Origin: Streptococcus sp. HPH0090
GTDB taxonomy: Bacteria; Bacillota; Bacilli; Lactobacillales; Streptococcaceae
DNA: 64,000 bases
Assembly (NCBI RefSeq): GCF_000411475.1
Contig: NZ_KE150465.1
Coordinates: forward strand, 141,686 to 205,685
Reading direction: 5' to 3'
A model generated the notes under the pieces. That model saw only the letters and a list, made by a program, of their open reading frames with translations, was not told the origin of the DNA and made no database searches. The position numbers and the translations under genes were made by a program. Below are positions 53,285 to 63,133 of the stretch, piece after piece (the stretch's first letter is position 1; the number at the start of each line of letters is the position of its first letter).

Positions 53285-54565
53285 TTATCCTTTCAATGTC
53301 ATATAAGATTTGTAACGATAGCGTAGGAAAATCCAACGGAAACCATTATCCAAAAGCGTTCCTGCCCAGATACCAGGCAAACCCCATCCAAGAACAATTC
53401 CCATCAGGTAACCAGTTCCAATACGGATGCACCACATTCCAATACTTGTCGCATAAAAGGGAAGTCGGGCATTTCCCAAACCTTGCCAGACAGCTGTATA
53501 AATAACCGTCCCCGTTGTCATAGGAGTCCCTAAAAGTGAAAAAAGAGTCACTAAAACACTGGCCTCAATAGCCGCAGGATCGCTGGTGTAGAGATAGCTT
53601 AGTGGTGTCCCGAGAGCATAGATACTAAGCGTTAAAGGCAACATAAGAAAGAAAGACAGCCAAAAAGTTTGCTTACTTAGTCTGCCCACCCTTGCCCAAT
53701 CATTCTCCCCAACTGCTCGAGCCACCTGCATGACTGTTGCTGTCGCAACACCAAAAGCAGGCATATAGTTGAACTGAGTCAAAACTTCACCGATAGCATT
53801 TCCCGCGACTGCCTCCGTCCCAAAGGAAACAACCAAGGCAATTATGACTACATCACCAGCCCTCATCATGAGACGTTCTCCCGCTGCAGGTAAAGCCAAG
53901 GTCAGCAGGTCTTTATCCAGCCCAAACATCGGTCTCATATATGGAAGTTTTAATTGTGACCACAAAATTACAACCCCGACCAAACGAGACAAAATAGTCC
54001 CGCAAGCTACACCAGCTATCCCCATATCAAGGATAAAAATGGCGACACTTGAAAAAAGGATATTTAAAGCATTGGATAAAAAACTAACATAAAGCGGAAG
54101 TCGAGGATTTTGGGTAGCGCGAATCAAGGCTCCTAGACTAGTCATCAAGCCCAAGAGGACGATTGCCCCACCGACCAATGCTAGGTAAAGTCCACCACTC
54201 TCAGCTACAGACGCTTCTGTTCCTAAAAGGCCAATCATCTCTCGTCCTGCAAAGATGGACAAGCCACCTAAAATTAAACTCAATAGCAAGGTTATCTTGA
54301 GAGCTTCTGTCACATGGTAGGCTAGTCTAGACTGATCTTTCTGTCCCAAACTTTTTGATATCACACTAGAAATTGCTGCTCCTAAGGCAATAAAAATAGC
54401 CTGATAAATGGTGATTATGTTTCCAGCTACAGACACACCCGAAATGGCGATCAACCCCAGATTAGCTACCAAGTAGCTATCTACCATCCCCATGAGCATC
54501 TGCAAGAAATTTTCACCCATGGCAGGTAAAGCTATGTTGAGAATATCCTTATTTTTCTTAAACAA
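53285..54565 (-). CDS. MATE-family multidrug/Na+ efflux protein (TTG start)
   Basis: 426 residues, twelve membrane helices in two halves, as usual for MATE proteins. The amino end MFKKNKDILNIALPAMGENF and the second-half start LDKDLLTLALPAAGERLMMR are the matching half-repeat signatures. The initiation codon is TTG at 54565, preceded by CAGGAGGAAGGA; no ATG fits. Likely drug or metabolite:cation antiporter; substrate unknown. Confidence 0.9.
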   Translation of the reverse strand: MFKKNKDILNIALPAMGENFLQMLMGMVDSYLVANLGLIAISGVSVAGNIITIYQAIFIALGAAISSVISKSLGQKDQSRLAYHVTEALKITLLLSLILGGLSIFAGREMIGLLGTEASVAESGGLYLALVGGAIVLLGLMTSLGALIRATQNPRLPLYVSFLSNALNILFSSVAIFILDMGIAGVACGTILSRLVGVVILWSQLKLPYMRPMFGLDKDLLTLALPAAGERLMMRAGDVVIIALVVSFGTEAVAGNAIGEVLTQFNYMPAFGVATATVMQVARAVGENDWARVGRLSKQTFWLSFFLMLPLTLSIYALGTPLSYLYTSDPAAIEASVLVTLFSLLGTPMTTGTVIYTAVWQGLGNARLPFYATSIGMWCIRIGTGYLMGIVLGWGLPGIWAGTLLDNGFRWIFLRYRYKSYMTLKG

Positions 54566-54625
54566 TCCTTCCTCCTGATGAAAAGAAACTCAGTTAGTTT
54601 CCCAACCGAGTTTACTTCCTCTCTT

Positions 54626-56110
54626 TTAAAGTCCTAAATAAGATTCTACTGCTGCCTGCATATCTGCCGCTGCAACAGTTGTCTTGTGACGAACTGGAGC
54701 TATTTCGAGGCCATCAACTGCTGGTGGCACTGTCACTCCTGAAATTTCGTGCAACTGAGCCAAGGCCTCAAAGTCGCTTAAACCTGATTTCCCTGTTACA
54801 GCTTCTACTGCAACTACTGGGAATTTATATGGGCTAGCTGTTGAAGCAATCACGGTCTTAGTCACATCACCTGTAGCTGCTTGGTATTTTTTATATACGG
54901 CCGAAGCAACTGCTGTATGAGGGTCCTCAATATAAGCATCTGCCTCATAAACACGCTTGATTTCTGCTGCTGTTTCCGCTTCCGTCGCATACTCTGCTGC
55001 AAAAAGGTCAAGAATCTCTGCATCAAAATCTGTCAATTCATACTGACCTTGGCTATTCAAAGCATCCATAAGTTCAGTTGTCTTAACTGCATCATTTCCC
55101 AAAAGATGGAAAATCAAGCGCTCCAAGTTTGAAGAGACCAAGATATCCATAGATGGACTAGTGGTTACCTTAAACTCACGCTTCTTGTCATAGACACGAG
55201 TTTTAAAGAAGTCTGTCAAGACATTGTTGTCATTTGAAGCACAGATTAGCTTGCCGACCGGTAGGCCGATTTGTTTAGCGTAAAAGGCAGCCAAGATATT
55301 GCCGAAGTTTCCTGTCGGTACGGTGAAGTTAACCATGTCACCAGCATTAATTTCGCCAGTTTTAACAAGCTGAGCGTAGGCATAAACATAATAGACAATC
55401 TGTGGTACCAAACGACCAATATTCATAGAGTTAGCTGATGAGAACTGGAGCTTGTTGGCTGCCAATTTCTCACGAAGAGCCACATCATTGAACATATGTT
55501 TCACGTTTGTCTGAGCATCGTCAAAGTTCCCATCAATAGCGACAACATGGGTATTTTCGCCCGTTTGAGTGGTCATTTGCAACTCTTGTACCTTGCTGAC
55601 ACCGTCTTTTGGATAAAAGACGATAATTTCAGTACCTGGAACATCCGCGAATCCTGCCATAGCAGCTTTCCCAGTATCTCCAGATGTTGCTGTCAAGATG
55701 ACAATCTTGTTTTCCAAACCGTGTTTCTTAGCTGCCGTTGTCATAAAGTATGGCAAGATGGACAAGGCCATATCCTTGAAGGCAATGGTTGAACCGTGGA
55801 AAAGTTCCAAGTTGTATTGACCATCAAGTTTTACAAGAGGGGCAATTGCTGGTGTATCAAACTTGCTGTCATAGGCGTTGGTGATACAATAGTCCAACTC
55901 TTCTGCTGTAAAGTCATCCAAAAAAGCTGACAAGACAAGCTTAGCTACTTCTTGGTAAGAAGCGTCTTTCAATGTGTCAAAATCCAAATCAACCTTTGGA
56001 TAGCTCACTGGAGTAAACAAGCCTCCATCTGTTGCCAAGCCTTGCAAAATCGCTTGGCTGGCTGTTACTGTATTGTTCGCATCACGCGTTGATTGATAAA
56101 CTAATGTCAT
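54626..56110 (-). CDS. thrC: threonine synthase
   Basis: 494 residues. PLP enzyme turning O-phosphohomoserine into threonine. PLP lysine in ELFHGSTIAFKDMALS, phosphate-binding TATSGDTGKAAMAGF, and NFTVPTGNFGNILAAFYAK; N-terminal fragment YQSTRDANNTVTASQAILQG is that of the long (class I, bacterial/yeast) type. Stands alone, followed on the same strand by the MATE-HAD pair. Confidence 0.96.
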   Translation of the reverse strand: MTLVYQSTRDANNTVTASQAILQGLATDGGLFTPVSYPKVDLDFDTLKDASYQEVAKLVLSAFLDDFTAEELDYCITNAYDSKFDTPAIAPLVKLDGQYNLELFHGSTIAFKDMALSILPYFMTTAAKKHGLENKIVILTATSGDTGKAAMAGFADVPGTEIIVFYPKDGVSKVQELQMTTQTGENTHVVAIDGNFDDAQTNVKHMFNDVALREKLAANKLQFSSANSMNIGRLVPQIVYYVYAYAQLVKTGEINAGDMVNFTVPTGNFGNILAAFYAKQIGLPVGKLICASNDNNVLTDFFKTRVYDKKREFKVTTSPSMDILVSSNLERLIFHLLGNDAVKTTELMDALNSQGQYELTDFDAEILDLFAAEYATEAETAAEIKRVYEADAYIEDPHTAVASAVYKKYQAATGDVTKTVIASTASPYKFPVVAVEAVTGKSGLSDFEALAQLHEISGVTVPPAVDGLEIAPVRHKTTVAAADMQAAVESYLGL

Positions 56111-56184
56111 AAATCTCTATCCTTTATCTATAGTCTCATCCATTATAACATGATTTTTCAGAAAATTCTCCCTTTATAAGAAAA

Positions 56185-57462
56185 TTATAGAGTCAATTCT
56201 TCTTTTAAAGGCTCTAAGTAAGTCATTTCTCTCTGACCTCTCCTCTCAAGTCCTTGCTCTGCTATAGCCAGCAAGTCTTTGGAGAACTGGACAATCCCAG
56301 CTGTTTCTTCATCTGTGAGGTGTTTCTTAGAAAATTGTCTTCTCAAAGACTTGTAGTCACGACCAAAACTTTCAAAGAAAGGAGCTGTTTCTAGGTAAGC
56401 TTCAAGCTTGTCTAGATTTACCAACAAACCAAGATGAAAGGCTGCTGAAGCAAAGGTACGGTCTAGCGGCTGTGTACAAACACTACGAAATTCGACCGTT
56501 CCTCGAGTTGTTAAATCTTGGAATTGGTAGCTACGGTGCGTTTGGAAATCCTTTTCTAGAGGGGCAAGCAGAGTCTCTTTTCCATTTAGAGTATAAGCAT
56601 GGATCTCATCAGTAGCTAGATAATCTCTAGCTTGAATCGGAGAAAAATAATAGGTTTCTCCATCTCGTTCTGCTGTAAAAATCGCAGAATGGTCTAAATA
56701 ATCAAAGAAATCATCCTCATTTTGAAATAGTTTTGCATTGACACCAACATTCTCTGGATAAATCCCATGCATAGAGTCTTCCCAAAAAATATCTCGTGAA
56801 ATCTGGGTGTCCCAGTCCGCTCCAGAAAACTCAGAATTGGCAAACAGGTAAGCTTTGGCTGCCTCTATCTGTGTGAAAGCATTGATGACACGTAGGTAGT
56901 TATCGGTCGAAACATCCAACTGGACTTGACTCCCGCAGATGAAGGCTCCGTATTGTGGAAAGTCATGTAAATGCGCACTTTCTTGGTGACTCCCCATACT
57001 CAGATAATCCATCAGCATCTGATAGCGTGGATAAGCCACAGGTCGGTTGTCATTTTGATTCCAATTTGGGTGAATCCCCCAACCCTGGATAGCATGATTC
57101 TTTTCGCCTAGCTTTTCTTGGATTACCTTCATATAGGCCTGAAAACGTCCTTCAACCTCTTGGATATTCTGAGCCCTACCAAAGGCAAACTCCAAGGTTG
57201 TATAAGAAACTTCAAACAAAATCCGATCTTGACTCATCGGTTCTACAAGTTGAATCGGATTGCCCTCCTGGTCTACCTTTTCAACTTCCAAACTGAGAGC
57301 ATCCACCAAAAAGCGCAGCAAGTCCTTGCTGACTTCAATATCTGTAGGTTGGCCTTTCGTATGAACAATAGGAAACTCCAACTCAATACCGATATAGAGA
57401 TCTGGATTTTCTTTGATATTTTTTAAATAGCGGTCTTTTAATAACTGAATTGAAGGGGACAT
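56185..57462 (-). CDS. glutamate-cysteine ligase family protein (GCS2 type)
   Basis: 425 residues. Carboxylate-amine ligase fold: IGIELEFPIVHTKG near residue 26 (metal-binding Glu residues), FEVSYTTLEFAFG, WGIHPNWNQND, GSQVQLDVSTDN and RGTVEFRSVCTQPLDRTF. GCS2-type enzymes join glutamate to cysteine or other amines. No fused ATP-grasp domain as in GshAB, so a gamma-glutamylcysteine or other gamma-glutamyl product is possible; the exact substrate is unproven. ATG at 57462 follows GAGAGGT. Confidence 0.82.
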   Translation of the reverse strand: MSPSIQLLKDRYLKNIKENPDLYIGIELEFPIVHTKGQPTDIEVSKDLLRFLVDALSLEVEKVDQEGNPIQLVEPMSQDRILFEVSYTTLEFAFGRAQNIQEVEGRFQAYMKVIQEKLGEKNHAIQGWGIHPNWNQNDNRPVAYPRYQMLMDYLSMGSHQESAHLHDFPQYGAFICGSQVQLDVSTDNYLRVINAFTQIEAAKAYLFANSEFSGADWDTQISRDIFWEDSMHGIYPENVGVNAKLFQNEDDFFDYLDHSAIFTAERDGETYYFSPIQARDYLATDEIHAYTLNGKETLLAPLEKDFQTHRSYQFQDLTTRGTVEFRSVCTQPLDRTFASAAFHLGLLVNLDKLEAYLETAPFFESFGRDYKSLRRQFSKKHLTDEETAGIVQFSKDLLAIAEQGLERRGQREMTYLEPLKEELTL

Positions 57463-57689
57463 ACATACCTCTCACTCTAACTTCTCATACTAGAAATAAA
57501 TTACTCTCTATTATACCAAAAATCAGAGATAATCTTGTCGAAAACAAACTTTTTACAAAATAAGGGCAGATTTGGAATTTATATTAAATTTTACATGTTT
57601 GCTTTTAAAACCTCTTCTAAAAATGTTGATATATCAATATCTTTAAAAATCATTACTCCTATAATTTTTGTATAATTTAATTTAATTTG
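57463..57689. other. gene-free stretch upstream of manLMN
   Basis: AT-rich. Contains the 12-base palindrome TTGATATATCAA (57626-57637) and two TATAAT-like sequences (57659, 57671), possible extra promoters. No ORF. Confidence 0.45.
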
Positions 57690-57718
57690 TTGATTTTTTT
57701 ATGAAAACGGTTTATACT
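57690..57718 (+). promoter_or_regulatory. manLMN promoter with cre site in the spacer
   Basis: TTGATT (57690-57695), 17 bases, TATACT (57713-57718). The spacer and -10 carry TGAAAACGGTTTAT (57702-57715), 12 of 14 matches to the CcpA cre consensus. Confidence 0.65.
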
Positions 57719-57726
57719 TAGTTAGT

Positions 57727-57743
57727 CTTAAAGTTTTCTTAAA
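57727..57743 (-). promoter_or_regulatory. CiaR-type direct repeat at the manL transcription start
   Basis: Minus strand TTTAAG-AAAAC-TTTAAG, an exact fit to NTTAAG-N5-WTTAAG. It begins 9 bases downstream of the -10, so covers the start point or early transcribed DNA; bound CiaR would be expected to repress. I recall manLMN being listed in the pneumococcal CiaR regulon. Confidence 0.7.
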
Positions 57744-57780
57744 CTACAAGCCAAACATTTTATAAGGAGGAATGACAATA

Positions 57781-58770
57781 ATGAGTATCGGAATCATTAT
57801 TGCGAGTCACGGTGAATTTGCCGCGGGTATTCATCAGTCAGGATCTATGATCTTTGGTGAACAAGAAAAGGTTCAAGTTGTAACCTTTATGCCAAACGAA
57901 GGTCCAGATGATTTATACGCAAAATTCAACAATGCTGTGGCTGCATTTGACGCAGAAGATGAGGTTCTAGTCTTGGCTGACCTTTGGAGTGGTTCTCCAT
58001 TTAACCAAGCTAGTCGCGTAATGGGAGAAAATCCTGAGCGTAAATTTGCCATCATCACAGGACTTAACTTGCCGATGTTAATCCAAGCCTACACCGAACG
58101 CCTGATGGACGCTAATGCTGGAGTGGCTAAAGTTGCTGCAAACATCATTAAAGAATCCAAGGATGGCATCAAGGCTCTTCCAGAAGAGCTAAACCCAGCT
58201 GAGGAAGTTGCAACTGCTGCAGCCGCTCCAGTTGCCCAAGCTGCTATTCCAGAAGGAACTGTTATCGGAGACGGTAAATTGAAAATCAACCTTGCACGTC
58301 TTGACACACGTCTCCTTCACGGACAAGTCGCAACTGCTTGGACACCAGATTCAAAAGCAGACCGTATCATCGTTGCTTCAGATAACGTTGCTAACGACGA
58401 ATTGCGTAAAGAGTTGATCAAACAAGCTGCTCCTAACGGAGTAAAAGCTAACGTTGTACCAATCAAAAAATTGATTGAGGTTGCAAAAGACCCTCGTTTT
58501 GGTAACACACACGCCCTTATCTTGTTTGAAACACCTCAAGATGCCCTTCGTGCTATCGAAGGCGGTGTACCAATCAAGACTCTTAACGTTGGATCAATGG
58601 CTCACTCAACTGGTAAAACAATGATCAACAACGTATTGTCAATGGACAAAGACGACGTTGCTACATTTGAAAAAATGCGTGACCTTGGTGTTGAATTTGA
58701 CGTACGTAAAGTACCAAACGACACGAAAAAAGATTTGTTTGACTTGATTAGCAAAGCTAACGTTCAATAA
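57781..58770 (+). CDS. manL: PTS mannose/glucose-family transporter subunit IIAB
   Basis: 329 residues. The IIA domain (1-130) has phosphoryl His10 in [10 protein letters not shown]; an Ala-rich linker at 141-160 ([12 protein letters not shown]) leads to the IIB domain with active His in [17 protein letters not shown]. Takes phosphate from HPr and passes it to sugar entering through IIC-IID; main glucose/mannose/galactose/glucosamine route in streptococci and a signal for catabolite control. The ATG at 57781 sits at proper distance from AAGGAGG; the ATG at 57772 is too close. Confidence 0.96.
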   Translation: MSIGIIIASHGEFAAGIHQSGSMIFGEQEKVQVVTFMPNEGPDDLYAKFNNAVAAFDAEDEVLVLADLWSGSPFNQASRVMGENPERKFAIITGLNLPMLIQAYTERLMDANAGVAKVAANIIKESKDGIKALPEELNPAEEVATAAAAPVAQAAIPEGTVIGDGKLKINLARLDTRLLHGQVATAWTPDSKADRIIVASDNVANDELRKELIKQAAPNGVKANVVPIKKLIEVAKDPRFGNTHALILFETPQDALRAIEGGVPIKTLNVGSMAHSTGKTMINNVLSMDKDDVATFEKMRDLGVEFDVRKVPNDTKKDLFDLISKANVQ

Positions 58771-58799
58771 TTAACATTAAATAGAAAAGGAATAAAACC

Positions 58800-59612
58800 A
58801 TGTCAGATATTTCAATCATTTCTGCTATCTTGGTTGTAGTTGTTGCCTTCTTCGCAGGTCTTGAAGGTATCCTCGACCAATTCCAATTCCATCAACCAAT
58901 CGTAGCATGTACCCTCATCGGTCTTGTAACTGGTAACCTCGAAGCAGGGGTTATGCTTGGTGGATCACTTCAAATGATTGCCCTTGGTTGGGCTAACATC
59001 GGAGCAGCCGTAGCTCCTGACGCTGCTCTTGCTTCTGTTGCTGCTGCAATTATCATGATTAAAGGTGGTAACTTTACTACTGAAGGTATCGCAGTCGCAA
59101 CTGCAACTGCAATCCCTCTTGCTGTAGCTGGACTTTTCTTGACTATGATCGTTCGTACAATCTCAGTTGGTTTGGTTCACACTGCAGATGCTGCTGCTAA
59201 AGAAGGAAACATTGCAGCTGTTGAACGTGCTCACTACTTTGCCCTTATTCTTCAAGGTCTTCGTATCGCTGTTCCTGCAGCCTTCCTTATTGCTATCCCA
59301 GCTTCTGCTGTTCAAGACGCTCTTGGTTTAATGCCAGACTGGTTGAACGGTGGTATGGCTGTCGGTGGTGCCATGGTCGTTGCCGTTGGTTACGCTTTGG
59401 TTATCAACATGATGGCTACTCGTGAAGTATGGCCATTCTTCGCTATCGGTTTTGCTCTTGCAGCAATTTCTCAATTGACTTTGATTGCCCTTGGTGTCAT
59501 CGGTGTTGCGCTTGCCTTCATCTACCTCAACCTTTCTAAACAAGGTGGAAACGGTGGCGGAGGAGCTGCAACTTCTAACGATCCAATCGGTGATATCCTA
59601 GAAGACTACTAG
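58800..59612 (+). CDS. manM: PTS mannose-family subunit IIC
   Basis: 270 residues, mostly hydrophobic. Typical IIC-Man start (IISAILVVVVAFFAGLEGIL) with VACTLIGLVTGNLEAGVMLG and GLMPDWLNGGMAVGGAMVV. Forms the sugar channel with IID; also the receptor for class IIa bacteriocins in Gram-positives. Glycine-rich C terminus (GGNGGGGAATS). ATG follows AAAAGGAAT; 29 bases after manL. Confidence 0.96.
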   Translation: MSDISIISAILVVVVAFFAGLEGILDQFQFHQPIVACTLIGLVTGNLEAGVMLGGSLQMIALGWANIGAAVAPDAALASVAAAIIMIKGGNFTTEGIAVATATAIPLAVAGLFLTMIVRTISVGLVHTADAAAKEGNIAAVERAHYFALILQGLRIAVPAAFLIAIPASAVQDALGLMPDWLNGGMAVGGAMVVAVGYALVINMMATREVWPFFAIGFALAAISQLTLIALGVIGVALAFIYLNLSKQGGNGGGGAATSNDPIGDILEDY

Positions 59613-59626
59613 AAAGGGGAACAATC

Positions 59627-60538
59627 ATGGCTGAAAAAATTCAATTATCAAAATCAGATCGCCAAAAAGTTTGGTGGCGTTCACAATTCCTTCAAGGTTC
59701 ATGGAACTACGAACGTATGCAAAACTTGGGTTGGGCTTACTCTTTGATCCCAGCTATCAAGAAACTTTACACTAAAAAAGAAGACCAAGCAGCTGCTCTT
59801 GAGCGTCACCTTGAATTCTTCAACACTCACCCATACGTAGCTGCTCCAATCATGGGGGTTACTCTTGCACTTGAAGAAGAACGCGCTAACGGTACTGAAA
59901 TCGATGACGCTGCTATCCAAGGTGTTAAGATTGGTATGATGGGACCTCTTGCTGGTATCGGTGACCCAGTCTTCTGGTTTACAGTTCGTCCTATCCTTGG
60001 TGCTCTTGGTGCTTCACTTGCTGCAACTGGTAATATCGTTGGACCACTTCTCTTCTTCTTTGGATGGAATGCAATCCGTATGTCTTTCCTTTGGTACACA
60101 CAAGAGTTTGGTTACAAGGCTGGATCTGAAATCACTAAAGACATGTCAGGTGGTATCTTGAAAGACATCACTAAAGGAGCTTCAATCCTTGGTATGTTCA
60201 TCCTTGCCGTTCTTGTACAACGTTGGGTATCCATCAACTTCACTATCAACCTTCCAGGTAAACAACTGTCAGAAGGTGCCTACATCAACTTCCCAGAAGG
60301 TGCTGTTACAGGTGGAGAATTGAAGGGAATCCTCGGCCAAGCACTTAGTGGTATGAGCTTGGATAGCGTTCAACCACAAACACTTCAAGGTCAGTTGGAC
60401 TCATTGATTCCAGGATTGATGGGACTTCTCCTTACTTTCCTTTGCATGTGGTTGCTTAAGAAAAAAGTATCTCCAATCACAATCATCCTTGCCCTCTTTG
60501 CAGTTGGTATCGCAGCTCGTTTCTTCGGTATCATGTAA
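59627..60538 (+). CDS. manN: PTS mannose-family subunit IID
   Basis: 303 residues. Begins with soluble SDRQKVWWRSQFLQGSWNYE and continues into the membrane domain (IGMMGPLAGIGDPVFWF, the conserved IID loop). Partner of IIC. Starts 14 bases after manM with GAAAGGGGA. Closes the operon before a strong terminator. Confidence 0.96.
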   Translation: MAEKIQLSKSDRQKVWWRSQFLQGSWNYERMQNLGWAYSLIPAIKKLYTKKEDQAAALERHLEFFNTHPYVAAPIMGVTLALEEERANGTEIDDAAIQGVKIGMMGPLAGIGDPVFWFTVRPILGALGASLAATGNIVGPLLFFFGWNAIRMSFLWYTQEFGYKAGSEITKDMSGGILKDITKGASILGMFILAVLVQRWVSINFTINLPGKQLSEGAYINFPEGAVTGGELKGILGQALSGMSLDSVQPQTLQGQLDSLIPGLMGLLLTFLCMWLLKKKVSPITIILALFAVGIAARFFGIM

Positions 60539-60559
60539 TCTCGGCGAGAATGTACAAAC

Positions 60560-60598
60560 AAAAAAAGAATCAGGTTTATCACCTGATTCTTTTTTATT
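60560..60598. terminator. terminator between manN and pepC
   Basis: AAAAAAAGAATCAGGT-TTATC-ACCTGATTCTTTTTTA; serves both convergent units. Confidence 0.9.
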
Positions 60599-60603
60599 TT
60601 CAA

Positions 60604-61938
60604 TTATTCTGCCAAGGCACCCATTGGATCCCATGGTGCAAGCACGATTGGTTCTGCTTCATAGGCAGCTTGTTCTTCTGCTGTCAGCAATTCTTTACGT
60701 ACAACGATTTGGTAAGTGTATTCGTCCATCCAAGCATCTGAGGCAACAAAGTAACCATCTGTACCGACCTTGTCTCCCCATGAGTTTTCAACTTTCCACT
60801 TAGTTGATTTACCATTTTCATCCAAATCAACACCTGTCAAGACCATAGCGTGGGTCATCAAGCTTTCGCTGTAGTCCAAACGTCCTGCCTTGTCTTGAGT
60901 GAGTTGAATGTCCATACTTGATTCAAAGTCATAAACATCTGTCGCAAGGATTCCTGCTTTACGGTTGCTGAGCTGGCCGACATCTGAACCAAACCAGACA
61001 GTTTCTCCTGTTTGCATTTGGGCAATGGCCAATTCTTTCAAGCGTTCCATCGGTACGTTGATGTAGCGAACTGCACGGCTACCAACAACATTTCCCAACA
61101 TCTCAACTGTGTAAGATCTACCGTAAGGTTTATCAGCAGTTGGAGCATTGATCACAGAAACATAGTCTTCTAGTGGAAGGTCAACGTATTTCTTGTAAAA
61201 TTCTTGTGGCGTGATGCCTTTTTCGCTTTGGTAGTTGTTATCCTTATCGCGATAAGCAAAGTTAAACTGACGTGGTGGGAGACCTAGTGACATGGCAAGG
61301 AAATTAAAGATTTCTTGCAAGAGGTCTTCTTTCTTAGCTTGAACAGTCGCTTGGTCAGCGCCAGAAGCCAAGAGGTCACGCAAGATTTGAGCATCTTGAC
61401 GAAGCAATTTGTTAAGGATTGCATTGAGCTCACGGCTACTGCTAGATGAAACAGACTCTGGATAAACAGACTTAGGAACGACACCGTATTTCTCAAAGAG
61501 AGAAACTACCATATCCCACTGACCACCATCTTGTTGTGGGGTTTGGAGTAGGAAGCTAACCTTGCGGCTTGTCAATTCTTGGTCAGCAGTCGCAATGACT
61601 TGCTCCAAGAACCAGTTAGATTTTTCATACTTGTCCCAGAAGAAGGTGTGGGCTTGTGACAATTCAAAGTTTTCTAGTTTGTATTGAGAGATGAGTTTGT
61701 GGCGGAAAGTATTAAGTGCCGCAAACATCCAGCAACGACCAGATGCTTTCTGGTTAGTGACCTTGTCCTTAGTCAAGTCAAGTGAGAAAACAGGTGTGTT
61801 GTCTACATGGCTTTGGCGACGCTCTAGGGCTGCAAAAATTCCATTGTGACTGGCAGCATTTTCGATAGCTTGGTATTTTACATTTGCTTCATAGTTGGCA
61901 AATAATTTATCTGTAAATGATTCTTGAATCGCGTTCAT
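60604..61938 (-). CDS. pepC: aminopeptidase C (bleomycin-hydrolase family, C1)
   Basis: 444 residues. Cytoplasmic papain-like cysteine aminopeptidase. Catalytic Cys69 in NQKASGRCWMFAALN, His in SLMTHAMVLTGVDL and Asn in WKVENSWGDKVG. The C-terminal arm that blocks the active site is present (APWDPMGALAE). ATG at 61938 follows AAAAGGAGG. Adjacent to manLMN as in pneumococcus. Confidence 0.96.
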   Translation of the reverse strand: MNAIQESFTDKLFANYEANVKYQAIENAASHNGIFAALERRQSHVDNTPVFSLDLTKDKVTNQKASGRCWMFAALNTFRHKLISQYKLENFELSQAHTFFWDKYEKSNWFLEQVIATADQELTSRKVSFLLQTPQQDGGQWDMVVSLFEKYGVVPKSVYPESVSSSSSRELNAILNKLLRQDAQILRDLLASGADQATVQAKKEDLLQEIFNFLAMSLGLPPRQFNFAYRDKDNNYQSEKGITPQEFYKKYVDLPLEDYVSVINAPTADKPYGRSYTVEMLGNVVGSRAVRYINVPMERLKELAIAQMQTGETVWFGSDVGQLSNRKAGILATDVYDFESSMDIQLTQDKAGRLDYSESLMTHAMVLTGVDLDENGKSTKWKVENSWGDKVGTDGYFVASDAWMDEYTYQIVVRKELLTAEEQAAYEAEPIVLAPWDPMGALAE

Positions 61939-62045
61939 AAAATCCTCCTTTTTTCTTACTGTCTATTATAACGCTTTTCACAAAGGAAGCAACCAAAAAC
62001 TGAAAAAGGTAGGGATATTTCCCCTACCTTTTCCGATTATCCAGT

Positions 62046-62768
62046 TTATTGAACACTCTCAAGCAACCCTTCTAGTTCTTCCTTGGTTAAACGACGCCAT
62101 TCTCCACGTTTCAAATCCTCATCCAAGGTCAAAGTTCCCATGGTTAAACGTTGCAAGTCCACAACTTCCTTACCACAGTAGGCCACCATCCGTTTGACCT
62201 GGTGGAATTTCCCTTCTGCAATAGTCACTCGAACCAGACTTTCAGCCTTTTCCCTATCAATAGACAAAAGCTCCAGTTTGGCAGGCTGACAGGTAAAGTC
62301 CTTGAGCGGAATGCCTTGCGCAAATGTCTCAACATCTGCATCTGTCATCATTCCCTTGACCTGCGCCAGATAGGTCTTATCCACATGGCGTTTTGGTGAA
62401 AGAAGAGCATGAGCCAGCTTGCCATCATTGGTCAAGAGCAAGAGTCCATGCGTATCGATATCCAAACGTCCTACAGGGAAAACTTCCTTGGCACGTGCAT
62501 AGTCATCCAACAAATCCAAGACTGTCTTGTGTTTAGGATCTTCAGTTGCTGAAATAACACCCTGGGGCTTGTTCATCATATAGTAAACAAACTCCTCGTA
62601 GTCTAATTTTTTACCGTCAAAACAGATCTCGTCTGTCTCTTCATCAATTTGTAGCTTTGCAGATTTTTCTTTCTTGCCATTGACCGTCACGCGCCCAGCC
62701 TTTAGAAAGTTTTTGACTTCCGTCCGGCTTCCTACTGCACAGGCAACTAAAAATTTATCTAATCTCAT
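62046..62768 (-). CDS. rsuA: pseudouridine synthase, RsuA family
   Basis: 240 residues. N-terminal S4 RNA-binding domain (MRLDKFLVACAVGSRTEVKN), then the catalytic domain with motif II VFPVGRLDIDTHGLLLLTND (catalytic Asp) and VTIAEGKFHQVKRM. Probably converts U516 of 16S rRNA, as RsuA does; RluE/RluF-type substrates cannot be excluded. Ribosome binding site is weak. Confidence 0.9.
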   Translation of the reverse strand: MRLDKFLVACAVGSRTEVKNFLKAGRVTVNGKKEKSAKLQIDEETDEICFDGKKLDYEEFVYYMMNKPQGVISATEDPKHKTVLDLLDDYARAKEVFPVGRLDIDTHGLLLLTNDGKLAHALLSPKRHVDKTYLAQVKGMMTDADVETFAQGIPLKDFTCQPAKLELLSIDREKAESLVRVTIAEGKFHQVKRMVAYCGKEVVDLQRLTMGTLTLDEDLKRGEWRRLTKEELEGLLESVQ

Positions 62769-62784
62769 AGGGCTATTATATCAT

Positions 62785-62814
62785 AAAAAGAGAGCGGTTT
62801 TCGCTCTCTTTTTC
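62785..62814. terminator. terminator between rsuA and the gene at 62835
   Basis: AAAAAGAGAGCG-GTTTT-CGCTCTCTTTTT. Confidence 0.85.
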
Positions 62815-62834
62815 TCGGATTATCTTTCTCCAAT

Positions 62835-63035
62835 TTATTTTTTAATCATACCTTCTATCCCTTTGAAAAGAATTTCTGATATAGCTTTTGGATAGCCTTC
62901 ATAGCCATTCTGTTCTGAAAGGGCGTCGATGATATTTCTAATTTGACCATCTAAGATAATGGTTACAGCAGGAACGAGTTCATCTGAACCTTCTTTTTTA
63001 AACATTTCTTGCATAATTGATACTTTGTTACTCAT
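62835..63035 (-). CDS. 66-residue protein, possibly ribbon-helix-helix
   Basis: ATG at 63035 with TTGGAGT upstream. The N-terminal third is charged (MSNKVSIMQEMFKKEGSDE); the rest, LVPAVTIILDGQIRNIIDAL then a helical end ISEILFKGIEGMIKK, has the strand-helix-helix spacing of small RHH DNA-binding proteins or antitoxins. This is inference. No toxin gene is next to it; the next gene is a membrane protein about 100 bases upstream. Confidence 0.6.
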   Translation of the reverse strand: MSNKVSIMQEMFKKEGSDELVPAVTIILDGQIRNIIDALSEQNGYEGYPKAISEILFKGIEGMIKK

Positions 63036-63133
63036 ATTTACTCCAATCTTTTTTAAGAATTTTATTCATAGTACTCCACGAGACTTACTATTCATTCTCA
63101 CCTTCCGCAACCAAATCATATGGAAGATTTTCA

